NCBI GenBank assembly: GCA_032718475.1
Contig: JAUCBJ010000313.1
Span: 1 to 47,530 of the forward strand
Length of the DNA: 47,530 nt
Direction of reading: 5' to 3'
Source: Nemertoderma westbladi
Taxonomy: Eukaryota > Xenacoelomorpha > Nemertodermatida > Nemertodermatidae
In this document: positions 20,424-28,306 of the stretch, piece by piece
How the letters are laid out: each line of letters starts with the position of its first letter
How positions within the stretch are numbered: the stretch's first letter is position 1
The notes under the pieces: generated by a model
Told to the model about the DNA's origin: nothing
The model's database searches: none
What the model saw: the letters and a program-made list of their open reading frames with translations, nothing else
Made by a program: the position numbers and the translations under genes

Positions 20424-22016
20424 ATGACGGAGTTGATAGAAGATGATCTTGGTATCAGGGAGCGATATACTCTACCTTTACAAGCATTTGTGGATAGCTT
20501 GATACGCGGTGAAGCCGATCCAACTATTACGGAGGACGATGGTCGTTATATCGAACCGCCGATGTCCCAAGAGCAACTTACGCGTGAATTGGACTATCGA
20601 AAATTCACCGCTCGCTATACGCATCGTAATGGTACGTATATGGACTTCCTAACTACCGGCCATCCTATCGATTTACATGATACGGACGATGTAGACACCG
20701 AAAGGGAAATGGTTCTATTTAAATATCATACCCAGCGGAGTCGTAACGATAAACCGAGAATAGATCACAAAAATTCTATTCGTAACAGACTGGGAAGACG
20801 AACCAATATGCCTAGAATCTGAGGAGATTCAGCCTATCGCGCCCGGAACAGCGACAACGATTACATCCTAGAATGGTATCAAGGTCCATAGTGTCTCACT
20901 GCGTACGATTATCGCCATGCCAACTATGTTTCTCGGCAACGTTGTCGGTTATGCGCATCGAGAGACCATGTTACGCCCATGGACACAAACGTCCGCTGTT
21001 CCTATTTCCACGAACAACCGGCGATGGAAATTTATTGCGCGTATTGCAGACTCAATAACTTGCACATTTATGCGGTTTGCCCTCAATTTATGACTCAATG
21101 TCACCATTGTCAAATAAAGAGACACGCCAGTTTCGATTGCCCTTTTAATCACGATTTGGAAAGTGTAGATGAAATGATCACACTACGTTACATCAGAGCT
21201 TGGGAAGCGAACGCTGATTTACATTGTGATTCGCGCCATCGCTATTATCCTGGACGCGCTTACTAAGGAGTATAAACTCCTTAGTAAGCGCGTCCAGGAT
21301 AATAGCGATGGCGCGAATCACAATGTAAATCAGCGTTCGCTTCCCAAGCTCTGATGTAACGTAGTGTGATCATTTCATCTACGCTTTCCAAATCGTGATT
21401 AAAAGGGCAATCGAAACTGGCGTTCCATCCTTATCTATTCGCTTCTGTCGAACAGAAATCACGCATATCGAGTTACGAACTACTGAAGCGCGTCGGAGAA
21501 CATATTTCAACCAAGTTCGTACGCAAATTTCTTAGGAGTGTTAATCCTAGCGACCTTCATTCCTATAACTTAATCAATTATATCCGTCAGGACCCGGACT
21601 ATGGAGACTTATTTGTTAACTCACACCCCGAGTTACAGGAAGTATATCGACGGCCTTACGAATACCGAGCCCGCGAACGCGAGTTGGAAAGAACCATTAA
21701 ACCCAGGAAGTTTCTGACTGCCTATGGTCCACCCACGGCTCTCGTTCAGACCACTCGTAAAGGACCCGTAAGAGCGGCTGTCCTAAAACGCGCTCTCAAG
21801 GCCGTTAGACCCCTCTCCCCCGACGTTGATGTCAATCAACCCGGCACTTCGACTGGCGGATACACCGACCATAATCCTACACCCTCTGATGCAATCATAT
21901 TGCACCCTTCACCCAGGAGTTATAGCCCTCCTTGTAAAGTGGCTCGCCCCAAAGAGAAAAAGACTCTGGCTAGCTTTAAAAAACTGCGTAAACGCCGTCC
22001 GCGTAAGAAAGACTAA
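20424..22016 (+). pseudogene. ORF X: zinc-finger/basic protein in the env position of the BEL element
   Basis: All parts lie in one frame from the ATG at 20424 to the TAA at 22014-22016. The N-terminal 132 codons are acidic then mixed (MTELIEDDLGIRERYTLPL). In-frame TGA at 20820 and TAG at 20889 break it. The middle (about 20940-21155) is rich in paired cysteines and histidines: CRLC, H, C-x3-H, CAYC, C, CHHC, H-x4-C, suggesting two or more zinc sites. An inverted duplication centred at 21273 introduces a TAA at its centre; the same frame reopens at 21417 and ends in LRKRRPRKKD. No signal peptide or membrane segment is seen, so this is not an envelope protein. It is conserved at both ends in the older BEL copy. 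Function unknown; nucleic-acid binding is inferred from zinc ligands and charge. Confidence 0.6.
21124..21423. repeat. Near-perfect 148-bp inverted repeat with 4-nt loop
   Basis: Left arm 21124-21271 and right arm 21276-21423 are reverse complements with one mismatch seen (T at about 21167 against C at about 21382) and a loop ATAA. The left arm reads in frame with the ORF X zinc region. The right arm is its inverted copy and is absent from the older BEL copy. Either a real fold-back event or an assembly/sequencing artefact. Confidence 0.95.
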
Positions 22017-22086
22017 CTGTTTAGAGTATTTACGTATATTAGAAACTGTGATTTTGTATATTTTATAGACTCAAATCCCATTTTCT

Positions 22087-22094
22087 GGGAGCGG
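22087..22094 (+). other. Polypurine tract of the BEL element
   Basis: GGGAGCGG immediately before the 3' LTR, identical in sequence and place to 3069-3076. Confidence 0.75.
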
Positions 22095-23340
22095 TGTAAA
22101 AGCTTTTGTGGGATATAACTGGCCCTTTTGATTTGCAATCCAGTTTCCCCCCAGGCGCTGGAATACTCTAAAAAGCTCTCTAACTCGAATGATGCAAAGC
22201 GACCGGCTGATTGGCTGATTTGTTATACGAGGGGCTCTTTGCTATGTTCTATCGGCCAACCAGAGCTATAGCAGCAGAGTATGCAACCAGGACAACCGAG
22301 CGGAGTGACTCATTTTGTGTGTTGGCCAAGGGTTGCAAAATTCCTGATAGTTCGGCATTTAGATATTCGTGGAACTTGTGGAATCTGGTGTTCTGCCAAT
22401 GAGAGCTATTCCTCTCTGTGTAAAAGATACCTGCAACGGTGTTAGAGACAGTAGCAGTTTTTTGTGACTCTGTTGTGTTTTTTCTATCTAGGCCAAGAAC
22501 ACCGGCTCTGGAGTCAATTGTTTTCAGACTTTAGAAGAAACATTAGTAGGCTTAGATTATAGAGCGTATAACTGTTATCGGCCCAATTATCAGCGCAGTA
22601 GCGCAACGGCACATACATTGTCATATCATATCTTAACCTACCGTCTTAATGCCTTTTACTGTTGTTATTATTTTGTATCAGTTGGTTGAATATTATTTGG
22701 AGAACATCTATAAAGAACCCAAATTTCCCAATTTTCTTGATACACCACAGGTTAGAGAGACAGGTTACATATAGCGATTGCGACTTATATTATCGTGGTT
22801 TGTAGTGAGTTTAATGCTATTTGATAGGCACTACATGAGTCAATTGCTGTTCTCTTTATATATGATAAAATTCATTGACGGTCGGCAGATTAGTGTGCAG
22901 CATTGTGTGTTACCGGTAGTGTGCATGATTGTGACTGATAACTAAGCATTTCCTAAAGAATGCGCCTCATACGTGAATCATAAGCCTTACCGACTTACCA
23001 TTGTGTTTAGTATAAGTCATATCTCTGTTTACCTAGATAGAGCGCCACGTCCTAAAGGAACTGTTAATATTTCCCGAAAGTGTATAATATTAGTCAGAAA
23101 TTATTTATTAACGATCAATCGAATAATACAGTAAGCTTACACTGCAATAACAATCTAAGCCCTCCGAATCCAGTCTCCCGGGTATATCCAGCGGGTGAAT
23201 GGACGCGCACTAGGCTGGCTTCGGCTAATGTTGTGTTTATTGGTATTAAATACTTGTCATTTTCTAAAGTCTATTTATAAACCAAAAGACATATAAATTT
23301 TGGCAGGTTAAACTGCTAAAGGTCTTCAAAAGCGCGTACA
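22095..23340 (+). repeat. 3' LTR of the complete BEL element
   Basis: 1,246 bp, the same length as 7504-8749, with about ten substitutions by eye (for example in 22130-22160, 22420, 22600, 22745, 23000, 23082, 23178). Ends TG...CA. Confidence 0.95.
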
Positions 23341-23345
23341 GAGTA
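23341..23345 (+). repeat. Target-site duplication, right copy (GAGTA)
   Basis: Matches 7499-7503 exactly and lies directly after the 3' LTR. Confidence 0.9.
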
Positions 23346-24053
23346 TCATGTACAAGTTTGAACTGATCGATACAATCATAGAGCCATTTGCGGCACTTCA
23401 AGCTATCTGTAAGACAGAGCGCTGAAGTTGCCATGCGCTGTTGCAAGTGCAAAGAAACAGATATATACACCACAGTCATAGGTGTTTGTTTGCTTTGGGA
23501 TTGGTTGAGGACAGACAGTGACGTGCCATTTGCTGCTAGATATGCTCGAGGTTTCTCTGTTGCGTCCATTAGGGAGAAGGCGGTCAATTTCATCCAGAAC
23601 TTTTACAATTTCACACGTTGTTCTAGATGGCATAATGTTGTCAGATTTCAAAGAGGAAAAGCGATATACTTCTTTAGTAATAGAATTGGCTATGTGAATG
23701 ACAAAGTGGTGGTTTATACATTCAGGAAAGAACAGCCACTCTGGTGGAGATGATTTGTTGGATCCAAGGTACCGTTTGGCGATATATTTTACAGCACATA
23801 ACGTATCATACTCTTTATTCTGCAGAAGTGTGGTGAGCTGGATGGGAACAGAAGTGCAGTGACTGACATTCGTTTCAACTAGCCCCAGGAAGCAGTCTAA
23901 AACAGCATCATTAAGCCATGCAGCAGGCTGCAGGCATTTTAGATTATCTGGGGTAGGAATAATTCGCGGCAGAGGAATGTTTGAAGCCCCTATATTAGAA
24001 AGGTAAACAGAAATCTCAGTAGCTGACTCACCCTTAAATTTCTCTGCAGGCAT
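23346..24053 (-). pseudogene. Ulp1/SENP-like cysteine protease domain of LINE ORF1
   Basis: Minus-strand frame 24053-23403 carries the C48 (SUMO-protease) pattern. WLNDAVLDCFLGLV is the substrate-channel block, PPEWLFFPECINHHFVIHI contains the catalytic His, and KQTNTYDCGVYICFF has the oxyanion Gln region and the nucleophile Cys (TYDCGVY). The Asp expected shortly after the His (usually in a Y-D-S-L-like block) reads F-S-S-L here, so the triad may be incomplete. The frame stops at 23403, but homologous-looking sequence continues in the next register (SLKCRKWLYDCIDQF) to the insertion point and, across the BEL element, on to about 7400. Free C48 proteases remove SUMO or ubiquitin-like tags. 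In a retrotransposon ORF1 the role is unknown. Confidence 0.75.
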
Positions 24054-24139
24054 TTTTATTTTTGTGGGCGTAATTTCACTAACAGGGTCCTGTACAATAT
24101 TGTTAGTATGAATTTTAGAGATATTTACACAATCATTAT

Positions 24140-25740
24140 CTATAGTTGGTCTAAAAAAGTCCGTAACTTTCCTACATTGTCCTCCAAGTCCTTACTGATT
24201 TCGGATCCTTTCACAGTCATGGATTCCGCGAGTCCCCCCATGGTCGTCCCGGGTTTGCTGGATCCCACTGTGCTCATCCCGGATTTGACTGGCCTGCCTG
24301 GGGCTGACCCGGGTTCGCTGGGTCCCCCCATGGTCATCCTGGGTTCCCCTGATCCCCCTGTGGAGTATGTTGGCTTCGGTTGGGACGCGCCGCTGCGTCC
24401 AAACTCGTCTCCAGTCGCCATGGAGACAATAGACTTCGTAGTATTGTCTATTGGTTTCGATTGGGACGCACTGCAGCGTTCCGACTCGTCTCCAGTCGCC
24501 ATGGAGACAATAGACTTCGTAGTATCGTTTTTTGGTATCAGCCGGGACGCATCGCTGCGTTCCGACTCGTATCCAGTCGCCATGGAGACAATAGACTTAG
24601 TAGTAGAGTCTGTTGGCTTCGGTTGGGACACACCGCTTCGTTCCGAATCGTCTCCAGTCACCATGGAGACAATATACTTCGTAGTAGAGTTTGTTGGAGT
24701 CGATTTGGACGCACCGCTGCTTTTCTACTCGTCCCCAGTTGCCATGGAGACAACAGACTTCGTAGTAGACTCTGTTGGTTTCGGTTGGGACACACTGCTG
24801 CGTTCCGACTCATCTCCAGTCGCCATGGAGACAATAGACTTCGTAGTAGAGTCTGTTGGAAACGGTTCGGACGCATTGCTGTGTTTCGACTCATCTCTAG
24901 TTGCCATGGAGACAGTAGACTTCGTAGTAGTAGAAACTGTTGGTTTCGGTTGGGACGCACCGCTGCGTTCCGACTCGTCTCCAGTCGCCATGGAGACAAT
25001 ATACTTCGTAGAAAAGTCTGTTGGAATCGGTTTGGACGCACCGCTGCGTTTCGACTCGTCTCCAGTCGCCATGGAGACAATAGACTTCGTAGTAATGGAG
25101 TCTGTTGGTTTCGGTTGGGACGCACCACTGCGTTCTGACTCGTCTCCAGTCGCCATGGAGACAATAGACTTCGTAGTAGAGTCTGTTGGAAACGGTTCGG
25201 ACGCATTGCTGCATTTCGACTCGTCTCCAGTTGCCACGGAGACAGTAGACTTCGTAGTAGAGTCTGTTAGCTTCGGCTGGTACGCACCTCTGCGTTTCGA
25301 CTCGTCTCCAGTTGACATGGCGACAGAAGACTTCGTAGTATTGTCTGTTGGTATCGGTTGGGACGAACCGCTGCATTCCGACTTGTCTCCATCACCATGG
25401 AAACAATGGACTTCGTAGTAGAGTCTGTTGGAAACGGTTGCGACGCACCACTGCGTTTCGATTCGTCTCCAATCGCCCCAGCGGGAAACTCTACAGAGAC
25501 CGCTATTTGAGACACACTCACCGCTTCTCCCGCCATCCTGGCAGATGGCTCCGTAGAACCAGCTTGTAGTTTGGTGTGTACGGATGTGTTTTGTTCGGAG
25601 TTTATGCTCATCTCGACCTTCGGAATATTCTTACATCTTCCTTGTTTCTTCGGTAAACAACTGGTACATACCAGGCCTCGGTGAAAGCAAACGCAGTTGG
25701 GACACGATCCTGCTCGGTTACACTTGCAACAGGGTGCCAT
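24140..25740 (-). pseudogene. LINE ORF1 N-terminus: Cys-rich domain + 27-residue repeats
   Basis: The ATG at 25740 opens MAPCCKCNRAGSCPNCVC..., with eleven cysteines in the first about 40 residues in C-C-x2-C...C-x2-C-x-C...C-x2-C spacing, a probable zinc-binding module. It leads into Ser/Thr/Asp-rich tandem repeats (consensus GDESERSGASQPKPTDSTTK...). The repeat frame shifts near 25390-25440, has an in-frame TAG at 24725-24727, and ends at 24140 with the protease domain in another register. All three minus frames and two plus frames are long because the repeat unit is free of stops; the minus repeat register that joins the Cys-rich start is the meaningful one. The piece is the amino-terminal part of ORF1, now broken. 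Confidence 0.6.
24400..25480. repeat. 81-84 bp coding minisatellite, about 13 units
   Basis: Each unit contains GTCGCCATGGAGACAATAGA followed by CTTCGTAGTA, GTTGG and GACGCACCGCTGCGTTCCGA-like blocks. Unit length is 81 bp, sometimes 84 by an added GTA codon. Units differ by scattered substitutions and single codons, so copy number changes preserve frame in most places. Encodes the 27-residue repeat of LINE ORF1 on the minus strand. Confidence 0.9.
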
Positions 25741-25900
25741 TACATTCTATTAAACGAATTTCGAGATAGCGGCGCCAAGCAGTCTGGCAGTCGTTGCCGA
25801 TATATCTTATAGTATTAGGCCTATAATGTGAGCAACTACGGGTACGTAGGCTGATAAGTTGTGATAAGTGATAAGTGTATTAAATAACAGTTGCTGGACC
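25741..25900. other. Probable LINE leader / boundary region
   Basis: No coding frame. GTTGCTGGAC occurs at 25890-25899 and again at 25907-25916, a 17-bp-period duplication that overlaps the 16-bp inverted repeat described next. The exact border between LINE and the DNA-transposon-like region cannot be fixed. Confidence 0.3.
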
Positions 25901-25945
25901 GGGTGGGTTGCTGGACGCGCTATTAGTGGAAAACATGAATTTCAT

Positions 25946-26479
25946 CGTTACGGAATTACATTTCGCACGACTTTTCCCAGTTAAAGTGTTACCTGGTGTT
26001 TAGAAGATGACTTAAATGAACTATAATTTGTGGGGCATAGTAAGACAAATTATCAGAGAACATATTGGTTTCGTTAGTTTTATTCAATTTGACTCGGATT
26101 TATTATTTTTAATATCGCAAACATTACGTTACGGAATTACACAAAAAAAGACAAGGCTTTTTTTGAATTTTTTAAAGTGAAAGTTCTGCAAATTATTGAA
26201 TTTTAAATTTTAACTAAACATATTGCGCATAAGTGGAGATGTTCAAAATGCCCGCCATGGTAAAGATTAAGGAAATTTAGCAATCAATTTGCTGTTACAG
26301 CAAATTGTAATTGTAATTCCGTAACGCAAATATCTCGACTTATATATCACATTGCCACAAAAGGAAAATAATTGGGTATTGCCCAGCGGGTAGAGGAAGA
26401 GAATTTAAAATTTAAATGTCACATGTTGAGTAGTTGAAAAGCTATTTTAAAAAATGTCATGTTTTCGTTACGGAATTAC
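25946..26479. repeat. Interspersed 14-bp motif CGTTACGGAATTAC, 4 copies
   Basis: Direct copies at 25946-25959, 26127-26140 and 26466-26479; inverted copy at 26313-26326. A partial match (TAACGGAATT) lies at about 26730. Spacing is about 150-190 bp. Such spaced subterminal motifs are typical transposase binding sites. Nothing else in 25920-26750 is recognisable as a gene. Confidence 0.8.
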
Positions 26480-26864
26480 GAAATTCGCAATAGCATTTTG
26501 TTATTGTTTCAAACGAAGTTGATTGATCTCTAGGAAACCAAAATTAATTTATTTCTTAACTACAACCGAGGTTGAGCCATTACTCACACAGGCAATTAGA
26601 CAGACTAGGATTAATGTTATTTATAATGACTGTATTTGCGCCTTAATTGTAGGCAAAATTCGCACAGAGATTTTGGAAAATGTTAAAAAATGTACAGTCA
26701 ATTTCAACTTGCAAGTAGGAGCCCACACATAACGGAATTTGCTTCCAATTTCTCATTTCAGATACTTTAGGATGTTAGGTATGAGATCCAAACATTAAAA
26801 AGATTATCTGCGAAGGTTTTTTTATGAGCCCCTATGTCCGTTTATTCGTGAAATTCATGAAAAG

Positions 26865-27015
26865 CACTATTAGGCTTAAAAGGGCTATTAGCACTAATAG
26901 TGCTATTAGTAAATAGCGACTTTAAAAAGCGTTGCCTGAAACATTATTAACAGCCCTTTTTACTAATAGGATTATTAGTGCTAATAGGGCTTTAAATAGC
27001 GCTATTAGTAATTAA
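26865..27015. repeat. CTATTAG/CTAATAG inverted-repeat cluster
   Basis: Multiple overlapping CTATTAG, CACTAATAG and TGCTATTAG words. GGGCTATTAGCACTAATAG (about 26882-26900) pairs with ATTAGTGCTAATAGGGC (about 26973-26990), giving a strong fold-back. Related words with AAAAGCGCTTTT palindromes recur at 31630-31745, near the other end of the region. Confidence 0.6.
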
Positions 27016-27311
27016 ATATTAAATAATACCATCTCATCACTATAGCTCATATCTCTATTTCTAGAATTCAAGTTTGAGTTTAAAATATTAATTGTAAAAA
27101 ATAAAATAGGCCCCTACAAGTAGTCCACTCAATCTAGGAAAAGGAGGGGCAAACGTGTAAACAAAACTAATTCGCTAAAACTAAATTTTTGTTTTTATGT
27201 CACTAAAATTTTTGATAGAAAGGAAATATATTTTGGGTCTTATGCTAGATTGACTTGCCTAAATATACGAATGAGACTCTCATTATACTACATACTAACT
27301 TAGACAATAAG

Positions 27312-27398
27312 ATGGCGAAAAGAAATAGAAAGCCAGCATGGAATGACAAAGAACGAGCCCGTCTAGTGGAAAGCGTTAGACCACCCCCGCGTCAATAA
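27312..27398 (+). pseudogene. Myb/SANT-like N-terminal fragment
   Basis: A 28-codon frame from ATG to TAA, reading MAKRNRKPAWNDKERARLVE and ending in Pro/Arg. The W-x2-x-E...L-x2-x-V spacing is that of the first helix of Myb/SANT/trihelix DNA-binding domains, which form the second protein of PIF/Harbinger transposons. It stops after one helix, so this is a fragment at best. Support comes mainly from the neighbouring transposase-like fragment on the opposite strand. Confidence 0.35.
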
Positions 27399-27454
27399 AT
27401 AATATAATAAAAGTAAAAAGTTGAATTAATAAATAAATATTAATTATGTATTAA

Positions 27455-27607
27455 TTAATCATATATCTTAAAATCGTCGCGAATGATATCTGAAATGTCT
27501 ATAATAGCTGATTTATCAAACCGAAACCTTTGGATAAATTCTTTGTCACTGAAAACCTCAAATGGGTTGTCATTACTTCTTAATACGCGCTCACGATTTA
27601 ACTGCAT
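27455..27607 (-). pseudogene. PIF/Harbinger transposase N-terminal fragment
   Basis: 50 codons from ATG (27607) to TAA. The stretch NPFEVFSDKEFIQRFRFDKS followed by AIIDISDIIRDDF fits the start of Harbinger (DDE_Tnp_4) transposases, where an acidic 'D-x-E-F-x-x-R-(F/Y)-R-F' block precedes a hydrophobic helix. The catalytic DDE part is absent. Lies 57 bp from the Myb-like fragment in divergent orientation. Confidence 0.5.
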
Positions 27608-28137
27608 TTTTGCGTTATGTTGTCAAGCATCAACATCAAATGCACTGACATAATAAAAAATAAACTTCTAATGTCTAAGATACCGAATTAAAAACATTAA
27701 ATAATAGGAAATAATATATTTCTAGAATCCAATTAGGGTAATATATAGCCATGGAGTCAACCCTCTACGTTTTTTGGACTTCGTAGCTTTAAGTCACTTT
27801 TAATGATCATTATAACTTCTAATATTGGTTCTAGTATAGTATGATTATTCTAGAATATATTTGACATTAAACATTGATATATTCATTGTTCTAGAACAAA
27901 TGTTGCCACAAAAAATGAAAAGATATTAATGATGTTATGGTACAAAAATATATAATGAAGGGGAGAATCTTTTAGGCTCGTTAAGCCAAGGAATGCCTGT
28001 TCACCACCATGGGTGATCTTCCACAGTAAACCCTTCCACTCTGTTTCCCAAGTTGCCTTGGTTCCCATTTATCGACCACTGAAGGATGAAAGCCGGGGTT
28101 GGGCTAGGCTGCAGCATTTAAAGCACTGTGCCCAAAC
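27608..28137. other. No gene seen
   Basis: AT-rich to about 27960, then higher GC to 28137. I see no coding frame longer than 62 codons that looks real. The GC-richer last 150 bp may belong to the RTE leader or to a short interspersed repeat. Confidence 0.4.
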
Positions 28138-28306
28138 AGTGTCAGGTCAGGTCAGGTATTCTAGGTCATTGATCAAGAAAACTTGCCACCTCCATGCAGC
28201 ATAAAGGAGGTGCAGCCCTGGGTCACCAGGAAGGCCAGATTGTGATGGGGAGAGGGATTCTGGAGTTGGAGGCTACTCTCATGTTCCACCCCGACCAACA
28301 AAGCCA

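Larger units (their letters stand above)
7504..23340 (+). mobile_element. Complete BEL/Pao LTR retrotransposon, 15,837 bp
   Basis: Two 1,246-bp direct repeats (TGTAAAAGC...GCGCGTACA) enclose gag, aspartic protease, RT, RNase H and integrase in BEL/Pao order. A GGGAGCGG polypurine tract precedes the 3' LTR, and a GAGTA duplication flanks the whole. The LTRs differ at only about ten positions by eye, so insertion was recent. Even so, the coding region has a frame break inside RT near 15773, several breaks in gag around 12345-12700, and stops plus an inverted duplication in ORF X. At nearly 16 kb it is long for the family; the extra length is the 2-kb leader and the 3.3 kb after pol. It sits inside ORF1 of a minus-strand LINE. 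Confidence 0.95.
23346..25800 (-). mobile_element. Non-LTR retrotransposon (LINE), 5' segment
   Basis: 5' half of the LINE whose 3' half is 4253-7503. Contains ORF1 on the minus strand: Cys-rich start at 25740, 27-residue repeat block, Ulp1-like protease. The 5' boundary is not defined. About 25741-25800 looks like a short leader, and from about 25890 sequence shared with another element begins. Confidence 0.7.

Noticed and set aside
20424-22016. ORF X as an envelope gene
   Set aside because: No signal peptide, furin-like site or membrane segment; instead Cys/His clusters and a basic tail.
24108-25418. Plus-strand 436-codon frame as a gene
   Set aside because: It is the antisense reading of the LINE ORF1 repeat block; the Cys-rich start and protease are on the minus strand.
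26523-26732. 69-codon plus-strand frame in the DNA-transposon-like region
   Set aside because: No domain pattern, and it lies among the CGTTACGGAATTAC motifs in otherwise noncoding DNA.
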